NCBI GenBank assembly: GCA_023410905.1
Contig: JAEYPL010000031.1
Location: forward strand, 1-64,000
DNA length: 64,000 nt
Source: Pseudomonadota bacterium
GTDB lineage: Bacteria > Pseudomonadota > Alphaproteobacteria > Rhizobiales > Hyphomicrobiaceae
Direction of reading: 5' to 3'
Positions 16,657 to 25,853 of the stretch are shown piece after piece. The notes below the pieces were generated by a model. It saw only the letters and a list, made by a program, of their open reading frames with translations, made no database searches and was not told the DNA's origin. Both the position numbers and the translations under genes were made by a program. The first letter of the stretch is position 1. Every line of letters begins with the position of its first letter.

Positions 16657-17673
16657 TTGGAAGCCGGAGTGCCTGCTTCGACGAGCGACGTGCTCGCGGT
16701 GGATGATCTGACCATCCGCTTTGACGGGCACGGGGTCGATCTCGTCGACGGAGCCAGCTTTCGCCTGGGGCGTGGCGAGACGCTCTGTCTTGTTGGCGAA
16801 TCCGGATGCGGCAAGAGCATCACGGCGCTCGCCGTCATGGGTCTGCTCGCAAGCCCGCCTGCACGCATCACGCGCGGCCGCGCTCTTTTCCAGGGCGAGG
16901 ATCTGCTCTCCATGCCGCGCAAGCAGCTCGCGGATCTCCGCGGCAATCGGTTGGCGATGATTTTCCAGGAGCCGATGACGTCGCTCAACCCGGCCTTCCG
17001 CGTTGGCGATCAGATTGCCGAGGCGGTCGTGCGCCATCATGGCGTGAGCCAGCAGGAGGGGCGGGCGCGGGCGCTCGATGTGCTCCGCCGCGTGCGCATT
17101 CCGGCCGCCGAGAAGCGCATTGAGGCTTATCCGCACCAGCTCTCGGGTGGCATGCGTCAGCGCGTGATGATCGCCATGGCGCTGGTCAATCGCCCGGACC
17201 TCCTGATCGCCGACGAGCCGACCACGGCGCTCGATGTCACCATACAGGCGCAGATCCTGGCTCTGATTGCTGAGCTGCAGCGTGAAGCCGGCATGGCCAT
17301 GATCCTGGTCACGCACGACCTTGGTGTCGTTGCCGAGGTCGCGGATCGCGTAGCCGTCATGTATGCGGGGCGCTTCGTCGAGACGGGCCCGGTCGAGGCG
17401 ATCTTTTCGGACCCACAGCATCCCTACACACTCGGCCTCATCGGCTCGTTGCCTTCGCTCGGCAAGCGCGAGGGACGCCTCGCGACGATCGCCGGCTCCG
17501 TCCCGCCACCGCAGCGCTTTCCTGCGGGCTGCCGCTTTGCGACGCGCTGCCCGTTCGCTGATGCGCGCTGCGCCAGCGAGGTGCCGCCGCTCGTCGAGAC
17601 GAGCACGCCTGGCCATCAGGTTGCCTGTTTCAAGGCGCCGCTCGAAATGCATGTCGGAGGCCTTGCGGCATGA
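16657..17673 (+). CDS. Peptide-type ABC importer ATP-binding protein, DppD/OppD family
   Basis: About 338 residues from a TTG at 16657 preceded by GGGGAGGG; a GTG at 16669 and an upstream ATG at 16597 are alternatives, the last giving a non-conserved extension. Walker A GESGCGKS, Q-loop FQEPMTSLNP, signature LSGGMRQRVMIAMAL, Walker B LLIADEPTTALD and the C-terminal oligopeptide HPY/Cys-rich element (PQHPYTLGL, then GCRFATRCPFA) are all present. The Cys-rich tail may bind an Fe-S cluster in this family. It is the first gene of a D-F-A-B-C operon, overlapping the next ATPase by ATGA. Confidence 0.9.
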   Translation: MEAGVPASTSDVLAVDDLTIRFDGHGVDLVDGASFRLGRGETLCLVGESGCGKSITALAVMGLLASPPARITRGRALFQGEDLLSMPRKQLADLRGNRLAMIFQEPMTSLNPAFRVGDQIAEAVVRHHGVSQQEGRARALDVLRRVRIPAAEKRIEAYPHQLSGGMRQRVMIAMALVNRPDLLIADEPTTALDVTIQAQILALIAELQREAGMAMILVTHDLGVVAEVADRVAVMYAGRFVETGPVEAIFSDPQHPYTLGLIGSLPSLGKREGRLATIAGSVPPPQRFPAGCRFATRCPFADARCASEVPPLVETSTPGHQVACFKAPLEMHVGGLAA

Positions 17674-18764
17674 ACGCGCCGGCCGGCAACGATGTCATCC
17701 TCTCCGCCAAGGGGCTCGTCAAGCACTTCGGCGGCGAGCGACAGCTTCTCGCCGGGCGCGCGCCGTTGATCCGCGCTGTCGATGGCGTTTCTTTCGAAGT
17801 GCGGCGGGGCGAGACGTTCGCCATTGTCGGCGAGTCGGGTTGCGGCAAGTCCACGCTCGCGCGGCTTATTCTGCGCCTCATCGAGCCGACCGCCGGCACC
17901 GTCCGCTTCGACGGCGCCGACATCACGGCCATTGGCGAAGAGGACATGCGTCGTCTGCGTCGAGAGATGCAGATGATCTTTCAGGATCCTTTCTCCTCGC
18001 TCAATCCGCGTATGACGGTTGGCGCGTTGATCGCCGAGCCGCTCGCCGTGCACGGCCTCGCCAGCGGACGTGAGCGCGACCAACGCGTCGCCGACATCCT
18101 GCGCAAGGTCGGCCTGCCGCCGGAGCACGCCGAACGCTACCCGCACGAATTTTCCGGCGGCCAGCGTCAGCGCATCGGCATTGCGCGCGCTCTCGCGACG
18201 GGGCCGCGTCTCGTCATCGGCGACGAGCCCGTATCGGCGCTCGACGTCTCGATCCGCGCTCAGGTCATCAATCTGCTCGAGGACCTCAAAGCCGAGCTCG
18301 GCTTGACGCTGATCCTCGTCGCGCACGATCTGGCCGTCATCCGCCACACGTCGGACCGCATTGCCGTCATGTATCTCGGCGAGATCGTCGAGTTGGCTGA
18401 TCGCGATGCGCTCTTCGAGGCGCCGCTGCATCCCTACACGCGCTCGCTCATCGCGGCGATCCCCGTGCCGGTCCCCGGTGCACGCGGGGCGCGCCAGCTT
18501 CTAGAAGGCGATCCTCCAAGCCCGGCTGCGCCGCCGCCCGGCTGCCGTTTTCACACGCGCTGTCCGTTTGCCGAGCCTATCTGCAAGAGCGAGCAACCTG
18601 TGCTGCGCCCCCTCGCGCCCGGGCATACAGTGGCCTGCCATCTCGCCGAGCGCCTGCCGCCTGCGCCGCCGTCGGTTGCTACGATGCCGGCATCGACGGC
18701 CAAGCGGCGTCGCCTCGAGCTGTTTGCAGGTGCCCGAACCGATCCTCTTTCCGTCACGTCCTAG
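17670..18764 (+). CDS. Peptide-type ABC importer ATP-binding protein, DppF/OppF family
   Basis: 364 residues with Walker A GESGCGKST, Q-loop FQDPFSSLNPR, signature FSGGQRQRIGIARAL, Walker B LVIGDEPVSALD, and the C-terminal LHPYTRSL...GCRFHTRCPFAEPIC element. Together with the preceding ATPase it powers the permease pair downstream. Length is slightly above average because of a Pro/Ala-rich C-terminal extension with no family similarity. It is followed after 15 bases by the binding-protein gene. Confidence 0.92.
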   Translation: MNAPAGNDVILSAKGLVKHFGGERQLLAGRAPLIRAVDGVSFEVRRGETFAIVGESGCGKSTLARLILRLIEPTAGTVRFDGADITAIGEEDMRRLRREMQMIFQDPFSSLNPRMTVGALIAEPLAVHGLASGRERDQRVADILRKVGLPPEHAERYPHEFSGGQRQRIGIARALATGPRLVIGDEPVSALDVSIRAQVINLLEDLKAELGLTLILVAHDLAVIRHTSDRIAVMYLGEIVELADRDALFEAPLHPYTRSLIAAIPVPVPGARGARQLLEGDPPSPAAPPPGCRFHTRCPFAEPICKSEQPVLRPLAPGHTVACHLAERLPPAPPSVATMPASTAKRRRLELFAGARTDPLSVTS

Positions 18765-18779
18765 CAAGGAGAAGATCAA

Positions 18780-20288
18780 ATGCCCAAGCTGGCAAGATTT
18801 ATACGAGGGCTGCCCGTACTCGCGGCGGCGGCGCTCTTTGCGCTACCGGCTGCTGCATCCGAGATCCGCATCGGTCTGCAGGAGGATCCCGACATCCTCG
18901 ATCCGCACGAGGCGCGCACGTTCGTCGGCCGCATTGTCTTCAATGCGCTCTGCGATAAGCTCATCGACACCAATGAGAAGCTGGAGATCGTTCCGCGCCT
19001 CGCGACGAGCTGGACAATCTCCGACGAAGGCAAGACGGTGACGTTCAAGCTGCGTGAGGGCGTGAAGTTCCATGACGGCACGCCCTTCGATGCGGCCGCC
19101 GTGAAAGCCAACATCGAACGCGCCAAGACGTCCCAGACCAGTCGCCGCAAGAGCGAGGTCGCCTCGGTCACATCTGTTGAGGTCGTCGATCCGCTGACCG
19201 TGGCATTCAAGCTCAAGCAGGCCGATGCGCCGCTGCTCGCCCAGCTCACGGACCGCGCCGGTATGATGCTGTCGCCGGCGAGCTTCGATAAGCCCGTTGG
19301 CCCGAAGCCGATCTGCTCGGGCCCCTACAAGTTCGTCGAGCGCGTGCAGAATGATCGCATCGTGCTCGAGCGCTTCGCGGATCACTGGGAGAAGGACAAG
19401 TACCATTTCGACAAGGTGACCTTCCGCACCATCCCGGATTCGACGGTGCGTCTCGCCAACCTGCGCTCCGGTCAGCTCGACATGATCGAGCGGCTGGCGG
19501 CGAGCGATGTGAGTTCGGCGAAGGGCGATAAGTCACTCAAGGTCGAGAGCGTGGTCGGGCTTGGCTATCAGGGCATCTCGATCAACCTCAACAACGGTGC
19601 CCGCTCCGAGACACCGCTCGGCAAAGACAAGCGCGTGCGCCAGGCGCTCTCGCTCGCCATCGATCGTGAGGCGCTGACGCAGGTCGTGTTCGAGGGCCTC
19701 TTCGAGCCGACGGCACAGCCATTCCCCTCTTCGAGCCCGTATTACGACAAGAGCTTCCCATCACCGAAGCGCGACGTCGCCAAGGCCAAGGCGCTCCTGA
19801 AGGAGGCAGGTGTCGAGAAGTTCAGCTTCGAGATGCAGGTCGCCAATTCGCCTGTCGATCAGCAGGTCGCGCAGGTCATTCAGGCGATGGTGTCTGAGGC
19901 AGGTATCGACATCAAGCTGCGTTCGAGCGAGTTCGCGACCATGCTCAAGTCGCAGACGGCCGGCGACTTCCAGGCCACGCGTGTCGGCTGGTCGGGCCGC
20001 GTCGATCCGGATGGTAATCTCCATCAGTTCGTGACAACCGGCGGCGGTATCAACGATACGAAGTATTCCAACCCTGCCGTCGACAAGGAGCTGAACGCCT
20101 CGCGCATCGTCTATGACACGGCCGCGCGCAAGGTTCACTTCGATGCCGCGGGCAAGATCCTGCGCGATGAGCTGCCGATCATCTACCTGTATCTGCCGGC
20201 CTGGATCTGGGCGTCGAGTGCCAAGCTCGAAGGCTTCGTGCCGAATCCCGATGGCATGATCCGCCTCGCCAACGTGAAACTTAAGTAG
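18780..20288 (+). CDS. Periplasmic substrate-binding protein, peptide/nickel family 5 (SBP_bac_5)
   Basis: 502 residues with a Sec signal peptide (basic start, hydrophobic LPVLAAAALFALPAA, cleavage near AAAS-E). AAGGAGA precedes the ATG. Family features: IRIGLQEDPDILDPHEA, the WTISDEGKTVTFKLREGVKFHDG stretch in which each part matches SBP_bac_5, and GPYKFVE. It delivers a ligand, such as a dipeptide, oligopeptide or related small molecule, to the importer. Ligand identity cannot be read from the sequence; linkage to a PhyH oxygenase and GntR regulator argues for a specialised substrate. Confidence 0.93.
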   Translation: MPKLARFIRGLPVLAAAALFALPAAASEIRIGLQEDPDILDPHEARTFVGRIVFNALCDKLIDTNEKLEIVPRLATSWTISDEGKTVTFKLREGVKFHDGTPFDAAAVKANIERAKTSQTSRRKSEVASVTSVEVVDPLTVAFKLKQADAPLLAQLTDRAGMMLSPASFDKPVGPKPICSGPYKFVERVQNDRIVLERFADHWEKDKYHFDKVTFRTIPDSTVRLANLRSGQLDMIERLAASDVSSAKGDKSLKVESVVGLGYQGISINLNNGARSETPLGKDKRVRQALSLAIDREALTQVVFEGLFEPTAQPFPSSSPYYDKSFPSPKRDVAKAKALLKEAGVEKFSFEMQVANSPVDQQVAQVIQAMVSEAGIDIKLRSSEFATMLKSQTAGDFQATRVGWSGRVDPDGNLHQFVTTGGGINDTKYSNPAVDKELNASRIVYDTAARKVHFDAAGKILRDELPIIYLYLPAWIWASSAKLEGFVPNPDGMIRLANVKLK

Positions 20289-20293
20289 CATTC

Positions 20294-20328
20294 CGACGCC
20301 CCCTGCACAGCGCGTGCGGGAGGCGTCG
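20294..20328 (+). terminator. Intercistronic hairpin after the binding-protein gene
   Basis: CGACGCC at 20294-20300 pairs with GGCGTCG at 20322-20328; inside, CCC pairs with GGG and GCAC with GTGC around the loop AGCGC. The hairpin lies wholly in the 59-base gap between the binding protein and the first permease. Such elements commonly protect the binding-protein mRNA and partly attenuate read-through, giving more binding protein than permease. No T-run follows, so partial rather than full termination is expected. Confidence 0.6.
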
Positions 20329-20347
20329 CATCGAGAAGTACACGCTC

Positions 20348-21292
20348 ATGTGGTCGCTCATCCTGCGGCGCCTGCTTGTTGCCATCCCGACGTTGTTTCT
20401 CGTGATGGTGTTCGTTTTCATCCTGCAGCGGATGTTGCCGGGTGATCCGCTCCTCGTCATGGCCGGCGAGGAGCGTGATCCGGCTGTGCTCGAAAGCCTG
20501 CGCAAGCTCTATGGCTTCGACCAGCCCATCGTCGTGCAGTTCCTGATCTGGCTGAGGGAAGTGGCAACCGGTAACTTCGGGGCTTCGCTACGCACGGGTG
20601 CCCCCGTGACCGAGTTGATCGCGCAGACGCTTCCGGTGACTATCCAGCTCGCTGTCGCCTCGCTCATCATCGCGCTGTTGATCGGCATTCCAACGGGCGT
20701 GCTGTCGGCCGTCAAGAAGGGGACGTGGCTCGACTATCTCGCCAATGCCATCTCGCTTTCGGGATTATCGATTCCGAATTTCTGGCTCGGCATCATTCTC
20801 ATTCTCTTCGTTTCGGTGAACCTGCGGTGGCTGCCGGCTTCCGGCTTCGTCTCGGTGTTTGATGATCCCGTGGAGGCTTTCCGCACGACGATCATGCCGG
20901 CCTTCGTGCTCGGCACTGGCCTAGCGGCGACGCTCATGCGCCATACGCGCTCGGCCATGCTCGAGGTGCTGCGCCTCGACTATGTCCGCACGGCGCGCGC
21001 TAAAGGTTTGATGGAGCCGACCGTCGTTCTCAAGCATGCACTGCGCAACGCGCTCGTGCCTATCGTGACGCTCTCGACGCTGCTCTTCGGCCAGCTTCTG
21101 GCGGGCGCAGTCTTGACCGAGCAAGTCTTCACGATTCCCGGTTTCGGCAAGCTGATCGTCGATGCCGTGTTCAACCGCGACTACGGCGTCGTTCAGGGTG
21201 TCGTGCTGTGCACGGCCGTCGCCTTCATCCTCATGAACCTCATCGCCGATGTGCTCTACATCGTGATCAACCCGAGGCTACGCACCACATGA
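20348..21292 (+). CDS. Peptide-type ABC importer permease, DppB family
   Basis: 314 residues, normal for DppB. Features are the N-terminal helix MWSLILRRLLVAIPTLFLVM, a periplasmic QRMLPGDPLLVMAG segment, NFGASLRTG, and the cytoplasmic EAA-like loop VRTARAKGLMEPTVVLKHALRNALVPIVT. It forms the membrane path with the DppC-type partner, to which it is joined by an ATGA overlap. Confidence 0.93.
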   Translation: MWSLILRRLLVAIPTLFLVMVFVFILQRMLPGDPLLVMAGEERDPAVLESLRKLYGFDQPIVVQFLIWLREVATGNFGASLRTGAPVTELIAQTLPVTIQLAVASLIIALLIGIPTGVLSAVKKGTWLDYLANAISLSGLSIPNFWLGIILILFVSVNLRWLPASGFVSVFDDPVEAFRTTIMPAFVLGTGLAATLMRHTRSAMLEVLRLDYVRTARAKGLMEPTVVLKHALRNALVPIVTLSTLLFGQLLAGAVLTEQVFTIPGFGKLIVDAVFNRDYGVVQGVVLCTAVAFILMNLIADVLYIVINPRLRTT

Positions 21293-22176
21293 CGGCCACG
21301 TCTCCAGCCGCGACTTCCACGGCGGGCGCCGAGGCATTGGCCCAGCGGCGCAATCGCGCACTCGCCAAGTTCATGGCCAATCCTGCTGCGCTGTTCGGCG
21401 CCGTGCTCGTGTTCGCCTTCGTAGTCCTGGCAGTCTTTGCGTCGTGGATCGCACCCTACGATCCGAACAAGACGAACTTTCTCATGTTGAGGAAGGCGCC
21501 GTCCGCCATGCATTGGCTCGGCACGGACGAGATCGGCCGCGATATTCTCTCGCGTCTCATACACGGCGGCATTGCCTCGCTCTATGCAGGCGTCGTCTCG
21601 GTCTTCATCGCACTGTTTGTCGGCATGCCCATCGGGCTGGTGGCAGGCTGGTTCGGCGGTTGGCTCGACGCAATCATTTCGCGCGCGACGGATGCACTAC
21701 TCGCAGTGCCCTTCCTGATCCTTGCTATCGCGCTCGCTGCAGCACTCGGGCCGTCGCTCACGAATGCCATGATCGCCATCGGCCTCTCGCAGGTGCCGAT
21801 ATTCGTGCGCCTCACGCGTGGTCAGGTGCTCGCGGTGAAGACCGAGGATTTTGTCGAGGGTGCGCGTGCCGTTGGTGTACCCAACCGCCTTATCCTGCTG
21901 CGCCACATCACGCCGAACATCTTCGCACCGCTGGTCGTGCAGGCAACGCTGACAGTGGCAACGGCGATCATCGCCGAGGCGAGCCTTTCTTTTCTCGGCC
22001 TCGGCCAGCAGCCGCCAGCGCCCTCGTGGGGATCTATGCTGAACACGGCCAAGAATTACATGGATAGCGCGCCGTGGATGTCGATCTCGCCCGGTATTGC
22101 GATTGTCCTTGTCGTGCTCGGTTTCAACTTGCTCGGCGACGGCTTACGCGACGCGCTCGATCCACGGGAACAATGA
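21289..22176 (+). CDS. Peptide-type ABC importer permease, DppC family
   Basis: 295 residues starting MTATSPAATST at the ATGA overlap. It has the N-terminal OppC-N helix, the HWLGTDEIGRDILSRLIHG motif typical of DppC/OppC, and the EAA loop FVEGARAVGVPNRLILLRHITPNI. The C-terminus LLGDGLRDALDPRE is canonical. It is the last gene of the importer operon. Confidence 0.93.
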   Translation: MTATSPAATSTAGAEALAQRRNRALAKFMANPAALFGAVLVFAFVVLAVFASWIAPYDPNKTNFLMLRKAPSAMHWLGTDEIGRDILSRLIHGGIASLYAGVVSVFIALFVGMPIGLVAGWFGGWLDAIISRATDALLAVPFLILAIALAAALGPSLTNAMIAIGLSQVPIFVRLTRGQVLAVKTEDFVEGARAVGVPNRLILLRHITPNIFAPLVVQATLTVATAIIAEASLSFLGLGQQPPAPSWGSMLNTAKNYMDSAPWMSISPGIAIVLVVLGFNLLGDGLRDALDPREQ

Positions 22177-22322
22177 CGCGTGTCACCGGCTTGCCATACT
22201 TAAGCTCCGATGCAGGATAACCATCTGCAGCGTTAAGCACTTGATCAGTCGGCTCGCACCGTTCACGATGAACGTCAGGTGACCCGCCATCGTTATGGCT
22301 GTGCTTTACTCCTCGCTTAGCA

Positions 22323-22901
22323 ATGGGGACCAGCGCCGTGCACATACTCCGGGCTCTTTCCATCCTTGCCTGCACACTTCCGGCTTTGTTGTTTGGAACC
22401 GCTGCTGCCAACGCGCAGAGCTTCTTTTCATTCTTGTGGGAGGGCGGCTCGCGTGAAGTCGTATCCTTCAATCCGCGGCACGCACCCGGGCAGATCATCG
22501 TCAGCTTCGGCGATCGCCGGCTCTATTGGATCCCGCGCCCGGGCGTCGCGGTCAGCTATCCCATTGCGGTCCCGCGCGAGAAGAGCCGCTGGCAGGGTGT
22601 GACGCATGTCTCCGACAAGCGGCAAAATCCTGGCTGGACGCCTACAGCGGAAATGCGCCGCGAGAATCCTCGCCTTCCCTCGCATGTACCGGGCGGGCAC
22701 CCGATGAATCCGCTCGGCGTGCGCGCGCTCTATCTCGGCTCGACCATGTATCGCATTCACGGCACGGACGCGCCCTGGACGATTGGGACCGCGGCTTCGA
22801 AAGGCTGCATTCGAATGTACAATCGCGATGTGTTGGATCTCTATCCACGCATTCCCGTCGGCACGCGCGTGACTGTGACCTGGCAGCGGTTCAGGGGCTG
22901 A
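22323..22901 (+). CDS. L,D-transpeptidase (YkuD domain), secreted
   Basis: 192 residues with an N-terminal signal peptide ending near AAANAQ. The YkuD catalytic motif is intact: the His in MYRIHGTD and the nucleophile Cys in ASKGCIRMYN (SxGCxR). The family makes 3-3 peptidoglycan cross-links or attaches proteins to the cell wall in the periplasm; alphaproteobacteria carry many copies. It interrupts what looks like peptide-importer territory: upstream is the dppC-type gene, downstream a fragment of an importer ATPase. Confidence 0.9.
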   Translation: MGTSAVHILRALSILACTLPALLFGTAAANAQSFFSFLWEGGSREVVSFNPRHAPGQIIVSFGDRRLYWIPRPGVAVSYPIAVPREKSRWQGVTHVSDKRQNPGWTPTAEMRRENPRLPSHVPGGHPMNPLGVRALYLGSTMYRIHGTDAPWTIGTAASKGCIRMYNRDVLDLYPRIPVGTRVTVTWQRFRG

Positions 22902-22944
22902 TCATCGCCGGATAGCACGTGCGGAAAGCCGAAGTCGGCTGACC

Positions 22945-23220
22945 GCGCGGCGTGATGAGCTGTATCAAAGCCCGCTTCACCCCTACACGCAGGCTCTGCT
23001 TGCGGCCGTGCCTGTTGCCGATCCCGAAGTCGCGGCCGCCCGTCTGCGCATGCTCGTGAGCGGCGAGGTGCTGAGCGCACCGAGGCCGTCGCCCGGATGC
23101 CGCTTCCGTACGCGCTGCCCTTCGGCCATGCCCGTGTGCAAGACGATCGATCCACAGCTCACCGACTTGAGCCAGGGACGCGCGATCGCCTGTCACCTTC
23201 ACGCATCACCGACGGCATAG
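22945..23220 (+). pseudogene. 3' remnant of a DppF/OppF-type importer ATPase gene
   Basis: In one frame the translation reads DELYQSPLHPYTQALLAAVP, then after ~25 residues GCRFRTRCPSAMPVCK and a terminal HLHAS, ending at the TAG at 23218-23220. This is exactly the C-terminal oligopeptide-HPY and Cys-rich tail of peptide-importer ATPases. Walker A, signature and Walker B are missing; the sequence upstream belongs to the L,D-transpeptidase gene. It differs in detail from the tails of both intact ATPases nearby, so it is a relic of another gene rather than a fresh partial duplication. Confidence 0.8.
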
Positions 23221-23395
23221 CTCGCGCGTCATTGCGATCGCGGCTTCGCCGCTTACCATTGAAGCTTAGAACGATCCGATCTTTTGCGCGTACGTGACGA
23301 GGCACATTAAACTTGACTCAAGTGGTAAAGAATAATCTATGGTCCGATGCGCCGCTGCGGGCGCTCCAGCGATAACGCAATCGGGCTGCAACTAC

Positions 23396-23932
23396 ATGAG
23401 TGAGCGCCGCTATCTTCAGGTCGTCACGTCGGATGGTGAAATACTCAAGGGCACCTGCCACCATCGGACTCGTGATCTGCCACCCATCGAGGCCATGCAA
23501 CTCGATGTCCGGGAGCAGCTATGCCTGACGCTGGTTCGCTATATCTGCGACAGTATTGCGAGCAATACCGCACACGGTGCGAGGATCGCGCATCAGCTCG
23601 CGGAGCGTGAGCTGGGCGAGGCTGATGGCTCAGCTCTTGTCAGCAATATCACGGCGCTTCTGCACGCCATTCGCGCGGAGCGAACGCGCGACTTCGCGTT
23701 CATGCCGGCCGACTGCCCCGTGTGCAGCCGCTACCTCTGCGGTGAGGAGCTGGCAATCCTGGAGCTCCTGAGAGCCGCTCGCAAATCAGACGGCGCCGCT
23801 CTCACGGACTGGGCCTGCGATCTGGTCGGTGAGGGCATGGTGGTCTGTGTCGTGCTCGCGGCGAGCGAGCTTGTCGCGCAGCTCGATACGCTGGGCGGAC
23901 ATCTATCAAAAAGAACGAGGTATCGGTCATGA
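23396..23932 (+). CDS. Hypothetical soluble protein with CPxC motif
   Basis: 178 residues from the ATG at 23396 (MSERRYLQVV). An in-frame ATG at 23339 would add 19 residues; neither start has a clear ribosome-binding site. The body is helical, with a single Cys-rich spot FMPADCPVCSRYLCGEE near residue 120 that could hold a metal or disulfide. No family is recognised. Its stop overlaps the start of the fused importer ATPase (ATGA), so the two are translationally coupled, which suggests a function linked to that ATPase. Confidence 0.6.
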   Translation: MSERRYLQVVTSDGEILKGTCHHRTRDLPPIEAMQLDVREQLCLTLVRYICDSIASNTAHGARIAHQLAERELGEADGSALVSNITALLHAIRAERTRDFAFMPADCPVCSRYLCGEELAILELLRAARKSDGAALTDWACDLVGEGMVVCVVLAASELVAQLDTLGGHLSKRTRYRS

Positions 23933-25812
23933 GCGCGCTGCAGTCCCGAACCGAGGTGATGAATGGAGCGCAGCCGGGCAAAAATGTCGACGCGCCCATT
24001 TTGTCCGTTTCGAATCTCACGACGTCCTTCCTCCGCGATCGTGTGTGGAACCCCGTCGTTCGCGATGTATCGTTCGAGATCGCGCCACGCGAGACGGTTG
24101 CGGTTGTGGGTGAGTCCGGCTCGGGAAAGAGTGTCACGGCTCTTTCCGTCATGCGGCTCATTCCGGAGATCAACGGTCGCGTCGAAGGCAGCATCCGCCT
24201 GGATGGCAAGGAGCTGACAGCGCTCTCGGACAACGAGATGCGCCATGTCCGCGGCAATCAGATTGCCATGATCTTCCAGGAGCCGATGACGTGCCTCAAT
24301 CCGGTGCTGACGGTGGGTTTCCAGATTGCCGAGGCGCTGCTTTGCCATAAGGACATGACGCGAGAGGCAGCCGAAGCCGAGACGGTGCGCCTTCTGGAGC
24401 GCGTTCGCATTCCCGCCGCCAAGACACGCTTTCACGAGTATCCGCATAATTTCTCCGGCGGGATGCGCCAGCGTGTGATGATTGCCATGGCGCTCGCGTG
24501 CAAACCGAGGTTGCTCATCGCCGACGAGCCGACGACGGCGTTGGATGTCACGATCCAGGCGCAGATTCTGGAGCTTTTGAAGGAGTTGCAGAAGGAAGAG
24601 GGCATGTCCGTCCTCTTCATTACGCACGACATGGGCGTTGTCGCCGAGATTGCGGATCGGACGATCGTGATGCTGAATGGCAACGTCGTCGAGACCGGCA
24701 CGACGCCACAGATATTCTCGGGCGCCCAGCATCCCTATACTCGCGCCCTCTTGTCGGCCGTTCCCGTGCTCGGATCGATGGAAGGGCGCCCGCGGCCGAT
24801 GCGTTTCCCCGTCGTCGATAAGGAAACGGGGCTGTCGGACGTGCCGACGGAAGCCGCGGATACGGTCAAGCCGGCGCAGCGGCCGATCCTCGAAGTCTCG
24901 GGATTGACGACGCGCTTCAACATTAATGCGGGCTTGTTCGGAGGAGTTGTCGGTCGCGTGCACGCGGTCGAGAACGTCTCGTTCAGTGTTCAGGTTGGCG
25001 AGACGCTCGCGCTCGTCGGCGAATCCGGCTGCGGCAAGTCGACGACGGGCCGTTCGATCCTGCGCCTAATCGAGCCGAACAGCGGTTCGGTGGTGGTTGA
25101 TGGCCAGGACGTGCTGAAGATGCGCGCATCCGATCTTCGCGAGATGCGCAAGACGATGCAGATCATCTTTCAGGATCCATTTGCGAGCCTCAACCCACGC
25201 ATTACGGCTGGAGGTGCCATCGCCGAACCTCTGTACGCGCTGGGCGTTGCAACCAAATCGGAGGCGCACGACAAGGTCGCCGACCTGCTCACCCGCGTTG
25301 GACTGAAGCCCGATATGGCGAGCCGTTACCCACACGAGTTTTCCGGCGGGCAACGTCAGCGCATCTGCATTGCACGCGCGCTCGCGCTCGGGCCGAAGCT
25401 CCTCGTGGCGGACGAGGCGGTCTCGGCGCTCGATGTCTCCATCAAGGCTCAGGTGATCAATCTGATGCTCGATCTGCAAGCGAGCATGGGCCTTTCGTAC
25501 TTGTTCATCTCGCATGACATTGCAGTCGTGGAACGCGTCAGTCATCGCGTCGCCGTCATGTATCTGGGCGAGATCGTCGAGATCGGACCGCGCGAGGCAA
25601 TCTTCGGCAACCCGCAGCATCCCTATACCAAGAAGCTGATGGCAGCCGTTCCGATCCCCGATCCATCGCGTCGCAATCTGGAGCGCGGCGTATCGAACGA
25701 CGAGATCAAGAGTCCCGTCCGGCCAGCCGACTATGTGCCGCCGCAACGTCTCTATCGCGAGGTATCGCCCGGACACGTCGTCCAGATCTGGGGCGAGGAG
25801 TGGGCGGCGTAG
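23929..25812 (+). CDS. Fused two-domain peptide-type ABC importer ATPase (DppD-DppF fusion, GsiA/YejF-like)
   Basis: 627 residues with two complete ATPase halves. Half 1 (about residues 20-290): GESGSGKS, FQEPMTCLNP, FSGGMRQRVMIAMAL, LLIADEPTTALD. Half 2 (about 320-610): GESGCGKST, FQDPFASLNPR, FSGGQRQRICIARAL, LLVADEAVSALD. Walker B of half 2 has DEA instead of DEP. HPYTRAL and HPYTKKL elements mark the two C-terminal ends. Such fusions serve glutathione, microcin or peptide importers. No binding protein or permease adjoins it; the only coupled gene is the hypothetical upstream, so it may energise permeases encoded elsewhere. Confidence 0.92.
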   Translation: MSALQSRTEVMNGAQPGKNVDAPILSVSNLTTSFLRDRVWNPVVRDVSFEIAPRETVAVVGESGSGKSVTALSVMRLIPEINGRVEGSIRLDGKELTALSDNEMRHVRGNQIAMIFQEPMTCLNPVLTVGFQIAEALLCHKDMTREAAEAETVRLLERVRIPAAKTRFHEYPHNFSGGMRQRVMIAMALACKPRLLIADEPTTALDVTIQAQILELLKELQKEEGMSVLFITHDMGVVAEIADRTIVMLNGNVVETGTTPQIFSGAQHPYTRALLSAVPVLGSMEGRPRPMRFPVVDKETGLSDVPTEAADTVKPAQRPILEVSGLTTRFNINAGLFGGVVGRVHAVENVSFSVQVGETLALVGESGCGKSTTGRSILRLIEPNSGSVVVDGQDVLKMRASDLREMRKTMQIIFQDPFASLNPRITAGGAIAEPLYALGVATKSEAHDKVADLLTRVGLKPDMASRYPHEFSGGQRQRICIARALALGPKLLVADEAVSALDVSIKAQVINLMLDLQASMGLSYLFISHDIAVVERVSHRVAVMYLGEIVEIGPREAIFGNPQHPYTKKLMAAVPIPDPSRRNLERGVSNDEIKSPVRPADYVPPQRLYREVSPGHVVQIWGEEWAA

Positions 25813-25853
25813 ACTGATTGCTCAATGACGCCGCCCTGTCAGCTCTGCAGCTA

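Noticed and set aside
23313..23338. TTGACT...TAATCT as a sigma-70 promoter for the CPxC protein
   Set aside because: The spacing of 14 bases is too short for a normal promoter.
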